Numbered from the stretch's first letter, positions 1 through 11,402 are shown. The stretch: 64,000 nt of DNA from Aphanomyces cochlioides (GCA_019828595.1 JAHQRK010000013.1:1581501-1645500); one strand, 5' to 3'. Notes: generated by a model from the sequence alone, not told the origin. Numbers and translations are program-made.

Positions 1-23
1 GACATACTAGTACAGCAAAAATA

Positions 24-395
24 CTAGGCCAAACATAGCTTGGACAGACCGCGCCAAACGAGGATAAACAGAGCTTGGACAGACGGCGCCAGACGAGGAC
101 AAAGAGAGCTTGGAGAGAGAATGACGAACAAAGACAAACATAGTTGGGACAGGAGGCGACAATTAGGCCAGACAGAGCTTGGACAGACGGCGACAAACGA
201 GGCCACACAGAACTTGGACAGACGGCGAGGACAAAGGACAAGTAGAGCTTGGACAGACGGCGACAAACATGACCACACAGAGCTTGGACAGACGGAGAGG
301 ACAAAGGACAAACAGAGCTTGGTCAAGCGCCGAGAACGAAGAACAAGAAGAGCTTGAACAGACGACAAGGACGAAGGAAAAGCAGAGGCGACAAT
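24..395. repeat. Degenerate minisatellite, unit about 35 bp
   Basis: About ten imperfect tandem copies of a unit built around agcttggacagacggcg followed by a purine-rich acaaa/gga tail. Copies start near 38, 70, 107, 176, 209, 246, 282, 318 and 350. Reading frames across it give only Arg/Gln/Thr-rich repeat peptides, so I do not call a gene. The repeat directly abuts the truncated 3' end of the neighbouring transposase. Confidence 0.8.
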
Positions 396-544
396 TTCTT
401 GATTTTGTCCAATCAAGAAGTTGTCGGTTGGATTTGTCGGATATTTAAAATTATCCTTACATAACAGGATCCACGTTTTTTTCACATGGTCAGACAATTT
501 CGACCACAAAATTGATTTAATTTCACCAGGATTGAAATCAATTC

Positions 545-1342
545 TCAAGTTTTTACAAGCATTTGCCATGTCAATTTTTTCCAGTTATACCGAGGGATAT
601 CAAGGGGTAGACATTTATGATATTTTGCATTGTCCATGACAATAATTGTGTTTAATGAATTCATTTCGTCCATGTCATGCAATAATATTTCAAACCAATT
701 AACAAAATACTTGTGGTTGAACATCCCATGATAATCCTTTGGAGTTCTTTTTCCTTTTCCACCACCAACAAAAATATCCAGACCAAGTAATTTACTGTTT
801 TCCCATCCACCATCCATTATTCCTGCAATAAAGCAATATCTTTGCCCTTTGTGATTTCCCTTGGATTGTAAATCCAATTTATCAGTGGGGTCATATAAAC
901 TGTCCTTGTGTCGTGAATAATGGTGGTGGATATAAGATTCATCCATGTAAATAATTGGAGGAGAATTTGATCCAAAATTTTTTCCAAACATTTTTGATAC
1001 ATTAATGTCTCTTGAAATACGGGTAAATCTTTTTTCACGAATAAATTCTTGCACAATTTTTCTTGTTTTTCCAGTACCAGGAATTCTACTGGCATGAGTG
1101 GTTGAATTTCCAGGAGGAGGGGCACAAATAATTTTTTTTTCTTCCAAATTTTTTTTCCAAACTTGAACAACAATTTTTGTGCTTCAACCAAGTAAAATTC
1201 CAACACGTTCCGTTACAGTTGGGACACCATCCTTCAATAATTGAGCATAAACCCGTAAAATATCAATTCTTTCTTCGCTTGTTAAACTGCCCGGTCTCTC
1301 AGCTTTAACGAAGGCAATAACTTCTTCATAGCTTGGAGCCAT
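545..1342 (-). pseudogene. IS630/Tc1-type DDE transposase, dead copy
   Basis: Minus-strand reading frame from an ATG at 1342 (MAPSYEEVIAFVKAERPG) to a stop at 545. One in-frame TGA lies at codon 53 (1184-1186), after GILLG. Downstream of it are the DDE-core signatures YMDESYIHHHY (first Asp) and VMDNAKYH (second Asp). The frame ends a short way after the second Asp, before the third acidic residue expected about 34 residues later, and runs into the minisatellite. The copy therefore has both a nonsense codon and a lost C-terminus. Family placement rests on the MDE(S)/DNA(K)YH motifs of DDE_3 transposases. No terminal repeats were found. Inactive with high confidence. Confidence 0.8.
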
Positions 1343-1731
1343 CCTCCACCACCGACGTCACAATCGCACCCGAGTCCAACCAATTTGATATGAGAGGGAG
1401 TGCTACTTTGTCTACCTGTATAAATTTATAATGGGTGCAAAGACAAACGTTTAACAATTTATAAAGGGTATTTAATGTAACGATGCAAAATGACAACCAT
1501 TCCTTTTTCTTTTTTACGTTATCTCACAAGATATTATGTTTTAGAGCATTTAAGTGTTCGAAACGAATCGTCCGCAAAAAATTGAGTCTATTATAGAAAC
1601 ATAGGCAAAAACATTGAGCGAAAATTTTTCTTGATAAAAATTCCCCAGTTCCCTCGATGCTTTCGACTATTGTAAAGTAGACAGTCTGTAGATGACATCA
1701 GTGCCTTTGAGCACTTCATTTCGTCTTTTCA
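1343..1731. other. AT-rich interval, no gene seen
   Basis: Sequence between two divergent dead transposases. No recognisable coding signal, and no convincing terminal inverted repeats could be matched to either transposase. Confidence 0.5.
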
Positions 1732-2737
1732 ATGCCAAGAGGCAAGCTTTTGACGGACGAGGAGATAGGCAAAGCCAAGGCCTTCTCTTCTCTTGGCAAA
1801 TCGAATCGCTGGATCGCGAACGAACTGGGCCGCAGTGAGAAGGCGATCCGAAACCTCTGGAAGCAAGTTGTGGCTGTAAAGCCAAAAAAACGACGCGGTC
1901 GTCGCATCGTGTTCAAACGACGTGACATACGTCGAATCTTTCGACTTGCCATACACAAACAAATGTTGACACGAAAAATTGCAGCTATGTTTGCTTCGAA
2001 GCCAAGCACACGACAATATTACGAGTGCTTTACAGCACCGATTTGCAAAGTATCAAAAAAGAAAGTCCGCCCCAGTGCTGACACCACACCACAAAAAAAA
2101 ACGTGTCGAGTTTGCAGCTAAGTATATAAATAACCCTCATAAATGGCGTCTAACCGTCTTCATTGACGAGAAAAAGTTCAATTTAGATGGCCCAGACGGG
2201 CTCCAGAAGTACTGGCGTGACTCGAGGATCCCCCCTGAAATGTACTCTAAACGTGTTGGGGGGGACAAAGTGTTATGTTGTGGGGGGCGATTTCCTACGA
2301 TGGAAAAAGTGAGCTTGCTGTGCTCAAAGGAAATCAAGACTCGATGAAATACTGCGAGACGATTGATGTCTTTTGCCTGCCCTTTCTTGAAGAAATTCAA
2401 GCCAAAAATCCCGAAAAAACAATTCGGTTCCAACAGGACAATGCGTCCATTCACGTTTCAAGTTTTACAATGTCACACTTTAGTGACTTGGGCATTAAGC
2501 CTATCCATTGGCCTTCCAAGAGCCCCGATCTCAATCCAATTGAGAATGTGTGGGGTGCCCTAGCTCGGGCCGTCTATGCCAACGGTCGGCAGTACGGCAG
2601 TGCCGACGAGCTTTGTCGAAGTATTCTTTTTGAGTGGGCGAATATTCGCACAGGAGTATCTATCAACTCTTGTTGATAGCATGTCCACACGAATGGCTCA
2701 AGTCATTCTCAAGCGAGGCGCTACAATCGACTATTAG
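1732..2737 (+). pseudogene. Tc1/mariner (DD34E) transposase, frameshifted
   Basis: A nearly full-length transposase spread over frames. The N-terminal helix-turn-helix (LTDEEIGKAKAFSSLGKSNR, then IANELGRSEKAIRNLW) starts at 1732. The frame shifts near 2010 into HRFAKYQKRKSAPVLTPHHK and the first catalytic Asp, FIDEKKFNLDG. It shifts again near 2275 into the second Asp and the Glu (QQDNASIH ... SPDLNPIENVWG), which are separated by exactly 34 residues, the Tc1 spacing. A last shift near 2650 restores the C-terminus, which ends in ATIDY at 2737. All three catalytic residues survive, but at least three frameshifts make it non-functional. Terminal repeats were not identified. Confidence 0.88.
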
Positions 2738-2952
2738 CGCTCTTTGATATAGCGCGGCTATAAATTCGACCCATCAATAAATTCATTTTCTCTTTGTTTC
2801 TAAGTATGAACTGCATCTCAGTTCGATAAGATGGCTTTAACGTTCAAGTATGAGGCATCACTATCATGTGGACACGCAGCTCCACGACCTCATGAGGACA
2901 AGGTGATCAACTCGTAAATCTCATGGTGCGGCTATAATTTCGTTCCAAACTG
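2738..2952. other. Non-coding interval after Tc1 copy
   Basis: AT-rich. The short string gcggctataa occurs twice (near 2754 and 2930) in direct orientation, which does not look like a Tc1 terminal repeat. No gene seen. Confidence 0.4.
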
Positions 2953-3127
2953 TACTGAAGTGGTGTGTGTCAGTGTGTGTTTTGCGTGAGTCAGGTGTCT
3001 GATCGATTCTGATTGGCTGACTAATATTAAAGTTTAATTCTAGCCAATCAGAGAAGCCCGTTCGATTCGGAATCGATTCGAAAACTCGGTCGATTCAAAC
3101 CGTTCCTCACAATTAAAGCACAATATT
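2953..3127 (+). repeat. Dispersed ~180-bp repeat, copy 1
   Basis: Close direct match to 8258-8440. Both begin tactgaagtggtgtgtgtca and end ...aagcacaatatt. The core has an inverted pair, gattggct ... agccaatc, around an AT-rich loop, then several gattc/gaatc stretches. It encodes nothing recognisable. It may be a short non-autonomous element or part of the segmental duplication that made the two START/FYVE genes. Confidence 0.85.
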
Positions 3128-3865
3128 GACAAGTACTAGTAATTATTGACAACAAAATATTGATAAAGTCGATGAAAGTGGGTGCAATTTTATGCCTAGA
3201 GTCGGAAGTGCAAACCAACTCTGCTCAGGTCGTCAGTATAAAACAGCCACTTGCCGAGAACTAGAGAGATTCTTGAAACTGCTTGAGCTCTTATCATACC
3301 AGTTCCATCTTCATCCCCAATCTTGCACAGTATTTCTGACTTCAACTATTTCGCTCAAAATATTCCTGACCGATATCTATACTATTTATTGGAGGTGATC
3401 ATACCTCAGCAGCTTCGATGCCTTTCAAATCTGTTGGTGAATCGTTGCACGTTCATACGAGCGTCGTTTGTTCTCTGGAGAATTCGCCAAGAGGTTTCAA
3501 AAGTCCAGGCCATGATCTACCAATTGCATCTTGGGTTTTAGGTGCGCTGTCCCAGTGCCACATCGTGATTGGCACGTGCGAGAAAAGTCGGGGTGGCCAC
3601 AACATCCACGCAATATTGCAAACTACGACATGTCTAGCCACAAAGTCAAGTGTGTCTTTGCACCTATTGCCGTCGCCAAGGCGGCCATGCATCCCGAGAG
3701 AACGAGAGATTTCAAAGCAACGTCCATGGAGAGATGCACAGTGCCTTTGGCAACATATAAAATCCAAGAGTTCAAGTTGCGTTTTGGACTTCAAGGATCC
3801 TTTGGGGATACTTATAAAGTTTCAAAGGTTTTCATCAATTTGCGGCAAGGTTGCCATTGCAACAC
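3128..3865. other. 5' flank of membrane-protein gene, no gene seen
   Basis: Several short open frames overlap here in different frames (3192-3850) but none resembles a known protein and none has a consistent splice model. It is best read as upstream region of the next gene. Confidence 0.4.
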
Positions 3866-4699
3866 ATGCGTCTCTCTCGAGCATCGGCGGCCACGACACC
3901 TCTGGCCTTCCCGCGGTATGGCGCTCCAGACGCGCCATTAGATGACACTGTGGATGCGCCATTGGCTGAACTCTGTTTTTCAAGCCTGGCGCTCTGGCCG
4001 TTTGAACGCATTACGTACGCTCGACTGCTCTACTGCTTTGGCTACATTTTCATCACCGTCATGGGTTTGATGGCATTGGTTGCGACTGCCGTCTTAGCTC
4101 TCTTGCTGGCGCCTATTATTGCAGTGCGCTGGTATGTCTATGGAGCGCACTTTGCATGGCAGCAATGTGCGTTTCTCCTCGTTGATCCGCTCATATTTTG
4201 TGATGTGTGGATGCACAACCTGATCTGTCCCAAGCCATGCCGAATAAACATCGCTCTGGATGGATATGACTTGTCGCCATTGTTGCCGCCACCTCGCCAG
4301 GCTGCACCACGATTCGCCTGCCGCTTGAAAAGCCAGTGGAATGCCATGGACATTGGCTTTTATTTCCTCGCTGTCCGTTTGATTCTCTCGGGCTTTGCTG
4401 TTGCCTGGTTTGCCTACCTCGTTGAAAACGTGTCGACGGTCGTTCTATCTTTGCAGAGTTGGCCAAATGTCCAGATATCCTTTGTCGCGAGTGGCACGAC
4501 GGCGAATGTCCACGACAAGCTTGGCACTTTCCTCCTTGCGATGATGCTCAACTGCTTCATGATCATCGCCCTCCGCATGTGCCTCGTTCGCTTCATGTGC
4601 TGGTCGACGCGACGCTACTGCTGCGAACATATTTATCCATCATGGATGGTACGAACTTCAGTCACGGAAGTGAGTACGTCCATGGAACCCTTTGCTTGA
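3866..4699 (+). CDS. Multi-pass membrane protein, function unknown
   Basis: 278 codons from the ATG at 3866 (MRLSRASAATTPLAFPRYGA). An in-frame ATG at 3851 would add five residues. The N-terminal ~55 residues are Ala/Pro-rich and soluble. Three hydrophobic blocks follow: a long one (YIFITVMGLMALVATAVLAL onward), one near GFYFLAVRLILSGFAVAWFA, and one at LGTFLLAMMLNCFMIIALRM. The segments between them are Cys/Pro rich. The general plan recalls bacterial-type sensor membrane domains, but I cannot assign a family. A strong GTGAGT donor at 4670 and an AG at 4740-4741 suggest an alternative spliced end that swaps the last few residues and stops near 4780. The next gene is convergent and 129 bp away. 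Confidence 0.6.
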   Translation: MRLSRASAATTPLAFPRYGAPDAPLDDTVDAPLAELCFSSLALWPFERITYARLLYCFGYIFITVMGLMALVATAVLALLLAPIIAVRWYVYGAHFAWQQCAFLLVDPLIFCDVWMHNLICPKPCRINIALDGYDLSPLLPPPRQAAPRFACRLKSQWNAMDIGFYFLAVRLILSGFAVAWFAYLVENVSTVVLSLQSWPNVQISFVASGTTANVHDKLGTFLLAMMLNCFMIIALRMCLVRFMCWSTRRYCCEHIYPSWMVRTSVTEVSTSMEPFA

Positions 4700-4828
4700 G
4701 TTGGGGCTCGTTCATTCATCTTGAGATATCGTGGCAAGCAGGTTGACCATGCCACAGACCAACTTGTAGCCCTCGCCTGAAGCTACATTATCCTAAGAGA
4801 CCACCATATTTATACTCTTCCCCACGTG

Positions 4829-6255
4829 TTATTTTACAAAATAGCCGCTGTCGATGGACTGCCGCAAGGCATGGACGAGATCGACTAACTCGTTGGTGGT
4901 TTGAATGAGTTGTGCCATGTCTTGGCTTTGAACTTGTCGAGGCGTCAAACCATCCAGCGTCTTTGCCAGTTGACGCAGCCGATCTCGCTGAGTGTCGGAG
5001 CAACTGAGCATCATTGTCGTTCGACTTGCTCGTGGCAAACTATCTAAAAGCATTTCGTATCGTCAAACCAAAGCCACGGGGTCGAATGGAGTTTACCTTT
5101 GGGACACAAGCAGTGAGTACAGACAAACATCGTGCTGGAGGTATTGTGGGGACCACTTGGCACTTTCCATTGAGTGCCGCAAGCTTTGCATATCGTCTAC
5201 GACAGACGTTGTGAGAAAACTTTCCCTCAAATTTCGTGAAAACCTTGAAACAAATACGGCATTGCCGCCGCCGCCGTCGCCATGAAAATGGTTGATCGCA
5301 TCTTGCGCAACTTTGTGTGAATTCGCTCAGACGTACAATGTCTGTCGTTTCAGTGTCTTCTAACCAAGGGACCAGCCGTTCTTTTGCCATGAACTCTTCA
5401 ATCTTGAGGGCATGTGCGAGTTGTCGCTGGACCAACATTGCCACAATCCACGATGGTAATCGCGCTCCATAGTCGGGAGCTACAACGCTCAAGACTTCGA
5501 CAAGTCCAGGCGTCTCGGTCTCAAGAACCAAATACCCCGACTTGCTCAGCTCATTTTAGCATTTCAGCACCAAAATCACACTTACTCTTGAAAGTCTTGA
5601 CCGATGATAGCCAGGAAGCGGCGGACAATCCGCAATGTCGACAGAGTGAAGGCAACGAATCCAGCCTTTGCGATGGCCGCGAGCGTCGTCTTGAATGTCC
5701 ACGGCAGTCTGGTACTACACAACATGTCAGCACCAACTTGTTGCGATACTTTTACCTCCAGGACGCAGAAATCGCGTGAAGCAACTAGTGGCATGACACG
5801 CTGAGCACACCAGACGATAGAGGCTGAAAGTCCTGTGAATTCACGAGAGTCTTGGACGGTAAACAAGTGTTGCCGTGATATCAAATGGGGGGACGCAGTG
5901 GTTGCATATGCATTGTAGTGCTCGAGCGAGTCGAGCTGGAAAAAGTCACATACATCCGCTATGGACGCTTCCATGGTCGAGGTTGCGCAATAGGCAGCTA
6001 GAGTTGGCTCGTGGATATCCCAACCGTGATGGACCTAATGGGCAAAGTGACTCGATCAGCGGTGCTTGCAAGCGTTCGTACAGTTGCTCGGCTAGCTGTA
6101 GCTGGGTTTTGAATCGTCGAATGCACTGGCAGCGCAGCGAGAGCTAATGCATTTTCGATGAGTCCAAGGCAAGCCTCCTTTCCAAGCGCCAAGAAAGCGT
6201 CGCATTCGTCCGGCGAGAGCGACCGCGTCATTTTATGTGGAGTCGGAGGCTTCAT
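4829..6255 (-). CDS. START-domain plus FYVE-like zinc-finger protein, copy A
   Basis: Six exons on the minus strand: 6082-6255, 5756-6034, 5586-5714, 5244-5540, 5097-5196, 4829-5043. All introns are 41-53 nt with GT..AG ends, and the joined frame is open for 397 residues. Residues ~59-240 form a START-like lipid-binding region (GWDIHEPT, VASRDFCVLE, GHRKGWIRCLHSV, ETETPGLVEV). Residues 272-322 carry four Cys pairs (C272/C275, C288/C291, C296/C299, C319/C322) with the basic stretch RRRRRQCRIC, as in FYVE fingers, which usually bind PI3P on endosomes. The finger lacks a clean WxxD motif, so lipid binding is inferred. A C-terminal helical tail follows. Copy B (8671-10098) has the same exon structure. 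This architecture is expanded in oomycetes. The start was chosen by alignment with copy B. Confidence 0.88.
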
Positions 6256-7239
6256 GCCGAATGGATGCAAGTAAGTCGCACGTTTGTATCGTACGCTTTG
6301 GAGCAACAAATGGAGTTCATGTTCAAGCGCTTAAGTGTCGACGCTATTGCATATATCGCCATTTGCAACGCTGTGTCATCGTAATGAGTTGTAACCCATG
6401 AATACTCACGGAGCGTCAATATGCTACGGCTGCGCTTGTACCGAAACTGCGCTCAGTCATGCAATTCAATAGATGCATTTTGGCTGCGGCCACTTGATTC
6501 TCGATACCTCCATCGTCGCCATTGCAATTGACGAGGAAATAGAAATCCACCCACGTCCTACGACAAGCAAAGATTTATTCGCATACATCTGTGGTGTTTG
6601 ACATGATGACGTGCGTCGCAACCAACTGCAACGACAGGGAGAAGAATTAGACCGCAGTGAGAAGTCTGCGGGCCAGTTCTGCCATTATATATTCGATGAA
6701 AACTTTTCAAATTGCGGGACTGAGCCAGGACTTTGCTGAAGAAATATACATGACAGCCTCGGACTCGAGTGTGTTTAACCTCGCCTATGGAGATCGCCAT
6801 GCCATGTCGAGTTCTAGCCTTGATCTGATGTCGCCAGCCAAACTATAGATGCTCGAGATGGGTTTGAACAGTGGGTGAGGCCATTACAATGTTGGGGCGA
6901 TACGGCGGCAACTAGTAATCAAAGCACCACAGAGTGGGCTCAACTCTGTGACGACTATATCTATCATATCCAGGTCTCTCCATCGCTCTCGATGGAGCCA
7001 AGACGAGTCATTGCACCTGTGATGAACTCGTGCAAGGGTGTGTAAAACAGCGACGAGACGACGGAATTCACTGGCAACCAATGTAACAATGGCGACACTG
7101 TTGGCGTCTGGAAACTGTGAATTTCAACCCATCTCTAGCAGCCAGAAGATGAGCTTAAAGTTTTTGGCAAGAGATAAACAATTCGTTCGCCAGTGAGGAA
7201 TGACGGTTTCACCATCATTCTGAAAAATGTTGAGCTCTC
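6256..7239. other. Intergenic region, no confident gene
   Basis: Holds the upstream region of the START/FYVE gene. A stretch near 6358-6400 (gccatttgcaacgc ... gagttgtaac) is shared with 10199-10245 upstream of copy B, so it is probably promoter or ancestral duplicated DNA. A short open frame near 6657-6848 has no recognisable features and is not called. Confidence 0.4.
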
Positions 7240-7578
7240 ATGATGCCAGCTCATTTTCAAATTCAAGACATGCAAGAAGCTATCACGACGACGTTCCAAT
7301 ACTTGAATGCTGCGGTGTTTGCCGCCCTCATGGCTCGATTGCTCTGGCTTGGCTGGCAAAACATCCAAGTGGTCCTCATCCTTGCTGCTGTTGCCTATGT
7401 GTTTGCCAAGATCGGTCTCGTCCACCTCAACGCGCAATCCATGCTCTTCCAATTCAAGCCCATTACCCAAGGCCGCTTTTGTGACGGCACGTGGCAGTTT
7501 ACGCTCCTTGTGGGCATTTGTTACGCGGTCAAAGCCATCCTTCGGATCCCTATCGTGACCTCGAATCCACACTTTTAA
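7240..7578 (+). CDS. Small two-TM protein
   Basis: 112 residues (a second ATG lies one codon in, at 7243). A hydrophobic stretch LNAAVFAALMARLLWLGW leads into a second, VVLILAAVAYVFAKIGLVHL, and a shorter one lies near the C-terminus (FTLLVGICYAVKAILRI). The segment around AKIGLVHLN resembles AKFGFVQLN in the two-exon gene at 13323-13829, which has the same hydrophobic layout, so the two are probably divergent paralogues. Function unknown; likely an endomembrane or mitochondrial membrane protein. No intron needed. Confidence 0.5.
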   Translation: MMPAHFQIQDMQEAITTTFQYLNAAVFAALMARLLWLGWQNIQVVLILAAVAYVFAKIGLVHLNAQSMLFQFKPITQGRFCDGTWQFTLLVGICYAVKAILRIPIVTSNPHF

Positions 7579-8257
7579 GCACGACGGTCCATACGTATTT
7601 ACGCAACATCATTGTACAATAACGATATACAATACAAAAATCGCTTAATGGCTTATTCTGCGACTTATGGATTACTGACCATGGAGCAGCATCCCTTGGA
7701 CCAGATGCAGCATGTGAGACCGATGTACGCTCAGAGAAAGCGCGTGGGTTGTACATCAAGTTCCATTACCAGGGTGCACTGGTCTGGACGCTGCTTGCCT
7801 CATTGTTAATGATAGATGGACAAAATCTCGTCTTGAACGTCCTTGCTCCTTATCCTACTCCAGTATCAACACAGCTATTGGATAAAATTATCAAAATAAC
7901 TCAACCACTATTGGCTGAACATATGCATTTTAGAAAAATGTTTGTGAAGAGAGTAAGAAAAATTACAAAATCTTTGATCGAGCAGCTCCATGTTTACAAT
8001 TCATTCCATAATCATTACCTTTGCATAAGCAGTTGACGTGGTGTTAATTCAAAAGGTGAAGCTTCGTTTCGTTGATCTTCTCAAGAATATCCGGAAAAAT
8101 GTTCGACATCCTCTGAAAAATGCTCTCGGAGCCATTTGCGAGTTTCAAAGTGTAAGTTTCCATTAATGTGAAATATTATAAGTTGATATATTGTCATTTT
8201 CATCCAAATTTGTGGTTTTGACCAAAAAGCGAATTCGTTTTCAAATCGATTTCATCA
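7579..8257. other. Intergenic region, only a weak open frame
   Basis: An open frame at 7749-8036 (95 codons, Lys/His-rich second half) has no recognisable domain and becomes AT-rich. I do not call it a gene. The remainder is AT-rich non-coding sequence up to the dispersed repeat. Confidence 0.35.
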
Positions 8258-8440
8258 TACTGAAGTGGTGTGTGTCAGTGTGTGTTTTGCGTGAGTCAGG
8301 CGGCGGATCGATTCTGATTGGCTGACTAATTTTAATTTTTAATTCTAGCCAATCAGAGAAGCCCGTTCGATTCGGAATCGATTCGAAACCTCGGTCGATT
8401 CAAACCGTTCCTCACAATTTTGTATCAAAAGCACAATATT
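8258..8440 (+). repeat. Dispersed ~180-bp repeat, copy 2
   Basis: Direct repeat of 2953-3127 with a few substitutions (for example gtgtctgatc versus cggcggatc) and an 8-base insertion, ttgtatca-like, near its end. It sits 3' of START/FYVE copy B, as copy 1 sits upstream of the membrane gene 3' of copy A. This suggests it travelled with the duplication. Confidence 0.85.
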
Positions 8441-8670
8441 TCATATTAATATTAGTATACAATTAGACAGGAAAACTTCATAAATTAATATTTTGTAAAG
8501 CAAGTGTTCAAGAGCTACGACAGCGGCTGCTCCGCTGACTTTGATAGCTCCTGGACAACTCATCTTACTGCAAGCTTCATTGCACTAAAGAAACGCTATA
8601 GTAACAGTGCCATAAATCCCTCACACCTCCTCGCTAGACTACCTTCGAGTAAATTACTTTTCTGCATGTA

Positions 8671-10098
8671 TTATTGTATTGATCGAACGACGTCGAAGGT
8701 TTGAGTCAATTCATGGACAAGATTCACTAATTCATTTGTCGTTTGAATGAGCTGCTCCAAGTCTTCGGTTTGCAGAGTGTGTTTTTCAGGTGTCGGGCTC
8801 TCCTGTGCTGCCAGTTGACGCAAACGTTCTCGTTGTGCGTCTGTGCAACTCAGCATCATCGTCCTTCCACTTGCTCGAGGCCGAATGTCTAACAACAAAA
8901 TGACATTGAAACCAACTACGCCATAAAGTTCTTACCTTTGGGGCACAAGCAAGGGGGACAAACGAACACATCAGTGAGAGCTTGGTTTGGACCGAGTGGC
9001 ACTTTCCATTGAGTGGCACATTTCTTGCATATTGTCTATGACAAATCAACTGAGCATGTGATTTTTTCCATTGCCATTACCTTGTAACAAACACGGCACT
9101 CCCGCCGTCGACGCCGCCATGAGAATGAACGATCACATCGTGAACATTTTTGTGTGAATTCACTCAGGCGGACGATATCTGGACCGTCTGTGTCGTCTAA
9201 CCAAGGGATCAGCCCTGTCTTTGCAATGTATTCTTCAATCTTTAGAGCATGTGAGAGGTGTCGATGGGTCAACTTTGTCGCCATGCATGATAGTAATCGC
9301 CCCCCATACTCTGGGATCACCACACTGAAAACTTCGACGATCCCAGGCATGTCTGTCTCTAAGACCAAATGACCCGACTAGCAATAAAGTTCAGGGTACG
9401 ATTTCGAGGTATAATTTGAATCCTACCCGTGAAAGCCTTGACCGACGATAGCCTCGAAGAGGAGGACAGTCGTCGATTTCAACCGAGTGGAGACATCGAA
9501 CCCAGCCTTTTCGATGACCACGAATGTCGTCGTGGATTTCCACGGCAGTCCTATACTGCATACACATCGTCAGGACAACCAAGCACGACTCATGTCACCT
9601 CCAAGACACAGAGATCGCGCGAAGCTACGAGTGGCATGACGCGGTGGGCATACCATGCAATCGACGCCGACAGTCCGATGGATTCGCGAGCTTCTTGGAC
9701 GGTAAATAAGTGTTTACGAGCGATGAAATGAGGCGACAAAGTTTCTGCAAACGCATTGTACTCCTCGGGTGAATCAAGGTGGAAAAACCCACCAAAATCC
9801 GCAAGAGATGCTTCCATTGTCGAGACTGAGCAGTAGGCAGCTCGAGTTGGCTCGTGGATATCCCAGCCACGATGAATCTAATCCATAAGATGTCAAGTGC
9901 TGTAGCGTCTAGAGGTGTTCGTACTGTTGCCTGGTTGGCCGTTGCTCGGTTTTGGACTGTCGAATGCACTGGCAATGCTGCAAGAGCTAATGCATTCTGA
10001 ATGAGCCCGATGCAAGCCGACTTTCCAAGAGCTAGGAAGGCATTGCATTCACCAGCGGAGAGTTCACGCGTTACTTCATGCGCGGTTGAATGCTTCAT
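8671..10098 (-). CDS. START-domain plus FYVE-like zinc-finger protein, copy B
   Basis: Six exons: 9925-10098, 9599-9877, 9427-9555, 9081-9377, 8936-9035, 8671-8888. Intron positions match copy A exactly, and the joined frame gives 398 residues. The START-like signatures are GWDIHEPT, VASRDLCVLE, GHRKGWVRCLHSV and ETDMPGIVEV. The zinc finger CSRCDRSFSWRRRRRECRVC continues in the next exon with TICKKCATQW and VCPPC, which keeps all four Cys pairs. Exons 1-5 have the same length as in copy A, and only the last exon differs (one codon longer). Upstream sequence also shares gccatttgcaacgc with copy A. Expected role: lipid/membrane-associated adaptor. Recent tandem duplicate in the same orientation. 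Confidence 0.88.
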
Positions 10099-10475
10099 GC
10101 AAAATGACCGCGACCGAGTCGCACGTTCTGTCGTAAACTTTGACGCAACAAATGTTATTATGGTTCAAACTTACGTGCCGACGCCCTTTCGTATATCGCC
10201 ATTTGCAACGCAGGAAGGACGTAACGAGTTGTAACCTGTGTTTTGTCACAACAGACCAGTTCCGCAGTGTTGCCAAAGCATGTTATGAAGGCCACGGAAC
10301 AGAGACAGAGGATTGTGCAATGAAAACTCGTTTGCATGTTGTTAAAATGAGTTTGTCATGGCTAAGCTAGAGAGTGGTGTACTAGCGCCGACAACAATCA
10401 AAGATTACCAACGCGATATCTGTGATCCGACCATGATACAGTGCTTGCTCCCAGCTATTTTACCCTACAACGGGT
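10099..10475. other. 5' flank of START/FYVE copy B
   Basis: Upstream DNA with no gene. It carries the segment gccatttgcaacgc...gagttgtaac shared with copy A's upstream region. Confidence 0.4.
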
Positions 10476-10483
10476 CTTGAAAC

Positions 10484-11394
10484 AGGAGGGGTGTCACTAT
10501 TGCCGACCAGAGAAAGTATGATATCACATTTTGAAATTCCTCCCGTCGTCAATCAATCAATATTAACTATACTGTCGTGTGGGATCATGAAGCTTGTCGG
10601 AAATCAAATTAACTTGGTTAAAGTATAGCATAATTTAGTCAAGCATAATTTATTTTTGTCCAATCAATGTGCTCGATATCATATGGTATCCTCCAATCAA
10701 TTTACAGGTAACCAACGAGCATGACACTTGCAGAGAGAATAGAGCCACAGTCTCGTGAATTGACCGCCAGGATGCATTGGAGATGACATTCGCTTACATC
10801 GAACACGTTCTTGACGAATTTCATGGCGCAAAGAGATTTCCTCGAGAGAAACACGAGCTGGACTCCCTGAGCCGAGTAGTGAGTGTTCTTTGGTCAGTCG
10901 GGTAGCAGCAGAAGTCTTCGATGCCACCTGCAGCGATGGCTGAGATCGTCAACTACGCTCTTGATGCAAGTTTGATTATAATTTGATCGAAGTTGTCAGT
11001 AAAATTATGGTATTGTAGTCTCTCAAGGCAGAGCACAAGAATCTGTCATGCCCTGAGTGCTCCATCCACTGCCATGTTATTCTAATTGATATTTGCCCCT
11101 GTGATGAAGTCCATTGCGGATGCTATTCATAAACGTAGGATTTTCAGGAGGCTATTTGTGTTAGTCTTAAGACTTGCCTGTTGGTTAATTTAGATGATGG
11201 ACAATGTATTTTCATCCAATCAAATGATGACCGACCAGAGAATCCATGATGTCACATTTTAAATTATCTCTGGTCGTCCGTCGTATTTCGATTTTCGTGA
11301 TATCACATTTCAGAAACCCTCCCGTCGGCCCGCTGAACGGGGGATCATGTCTGACAGATTTATACTTGAAGTTTGTATGGGTGACACCCCTCCT
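10484..11394. mobile_element. hAT-like non-autonomous element (911 bp)
   Basis: Begins aggaggggtgtcac (10484-10497) and ends with its perfect reverse complement (11381-11394). It is flanked on both sides by the 8-bp direct repeat cttgaaac (10476-10483 and 11395-11402). An 8-bp target duplication with short GGGG-containing termini is the hAT pattern. Subterminal blocks are repeated inside: gaccagaga...tgatatcacatttt near 10505, and related copies near 11233 and 11298 with the tail cctcccgtcg. No transposase is encoded, so it would depend on another element. Confidence 0.82.
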
Positions 11395-11402
11395 CTTGAA
11401 AC

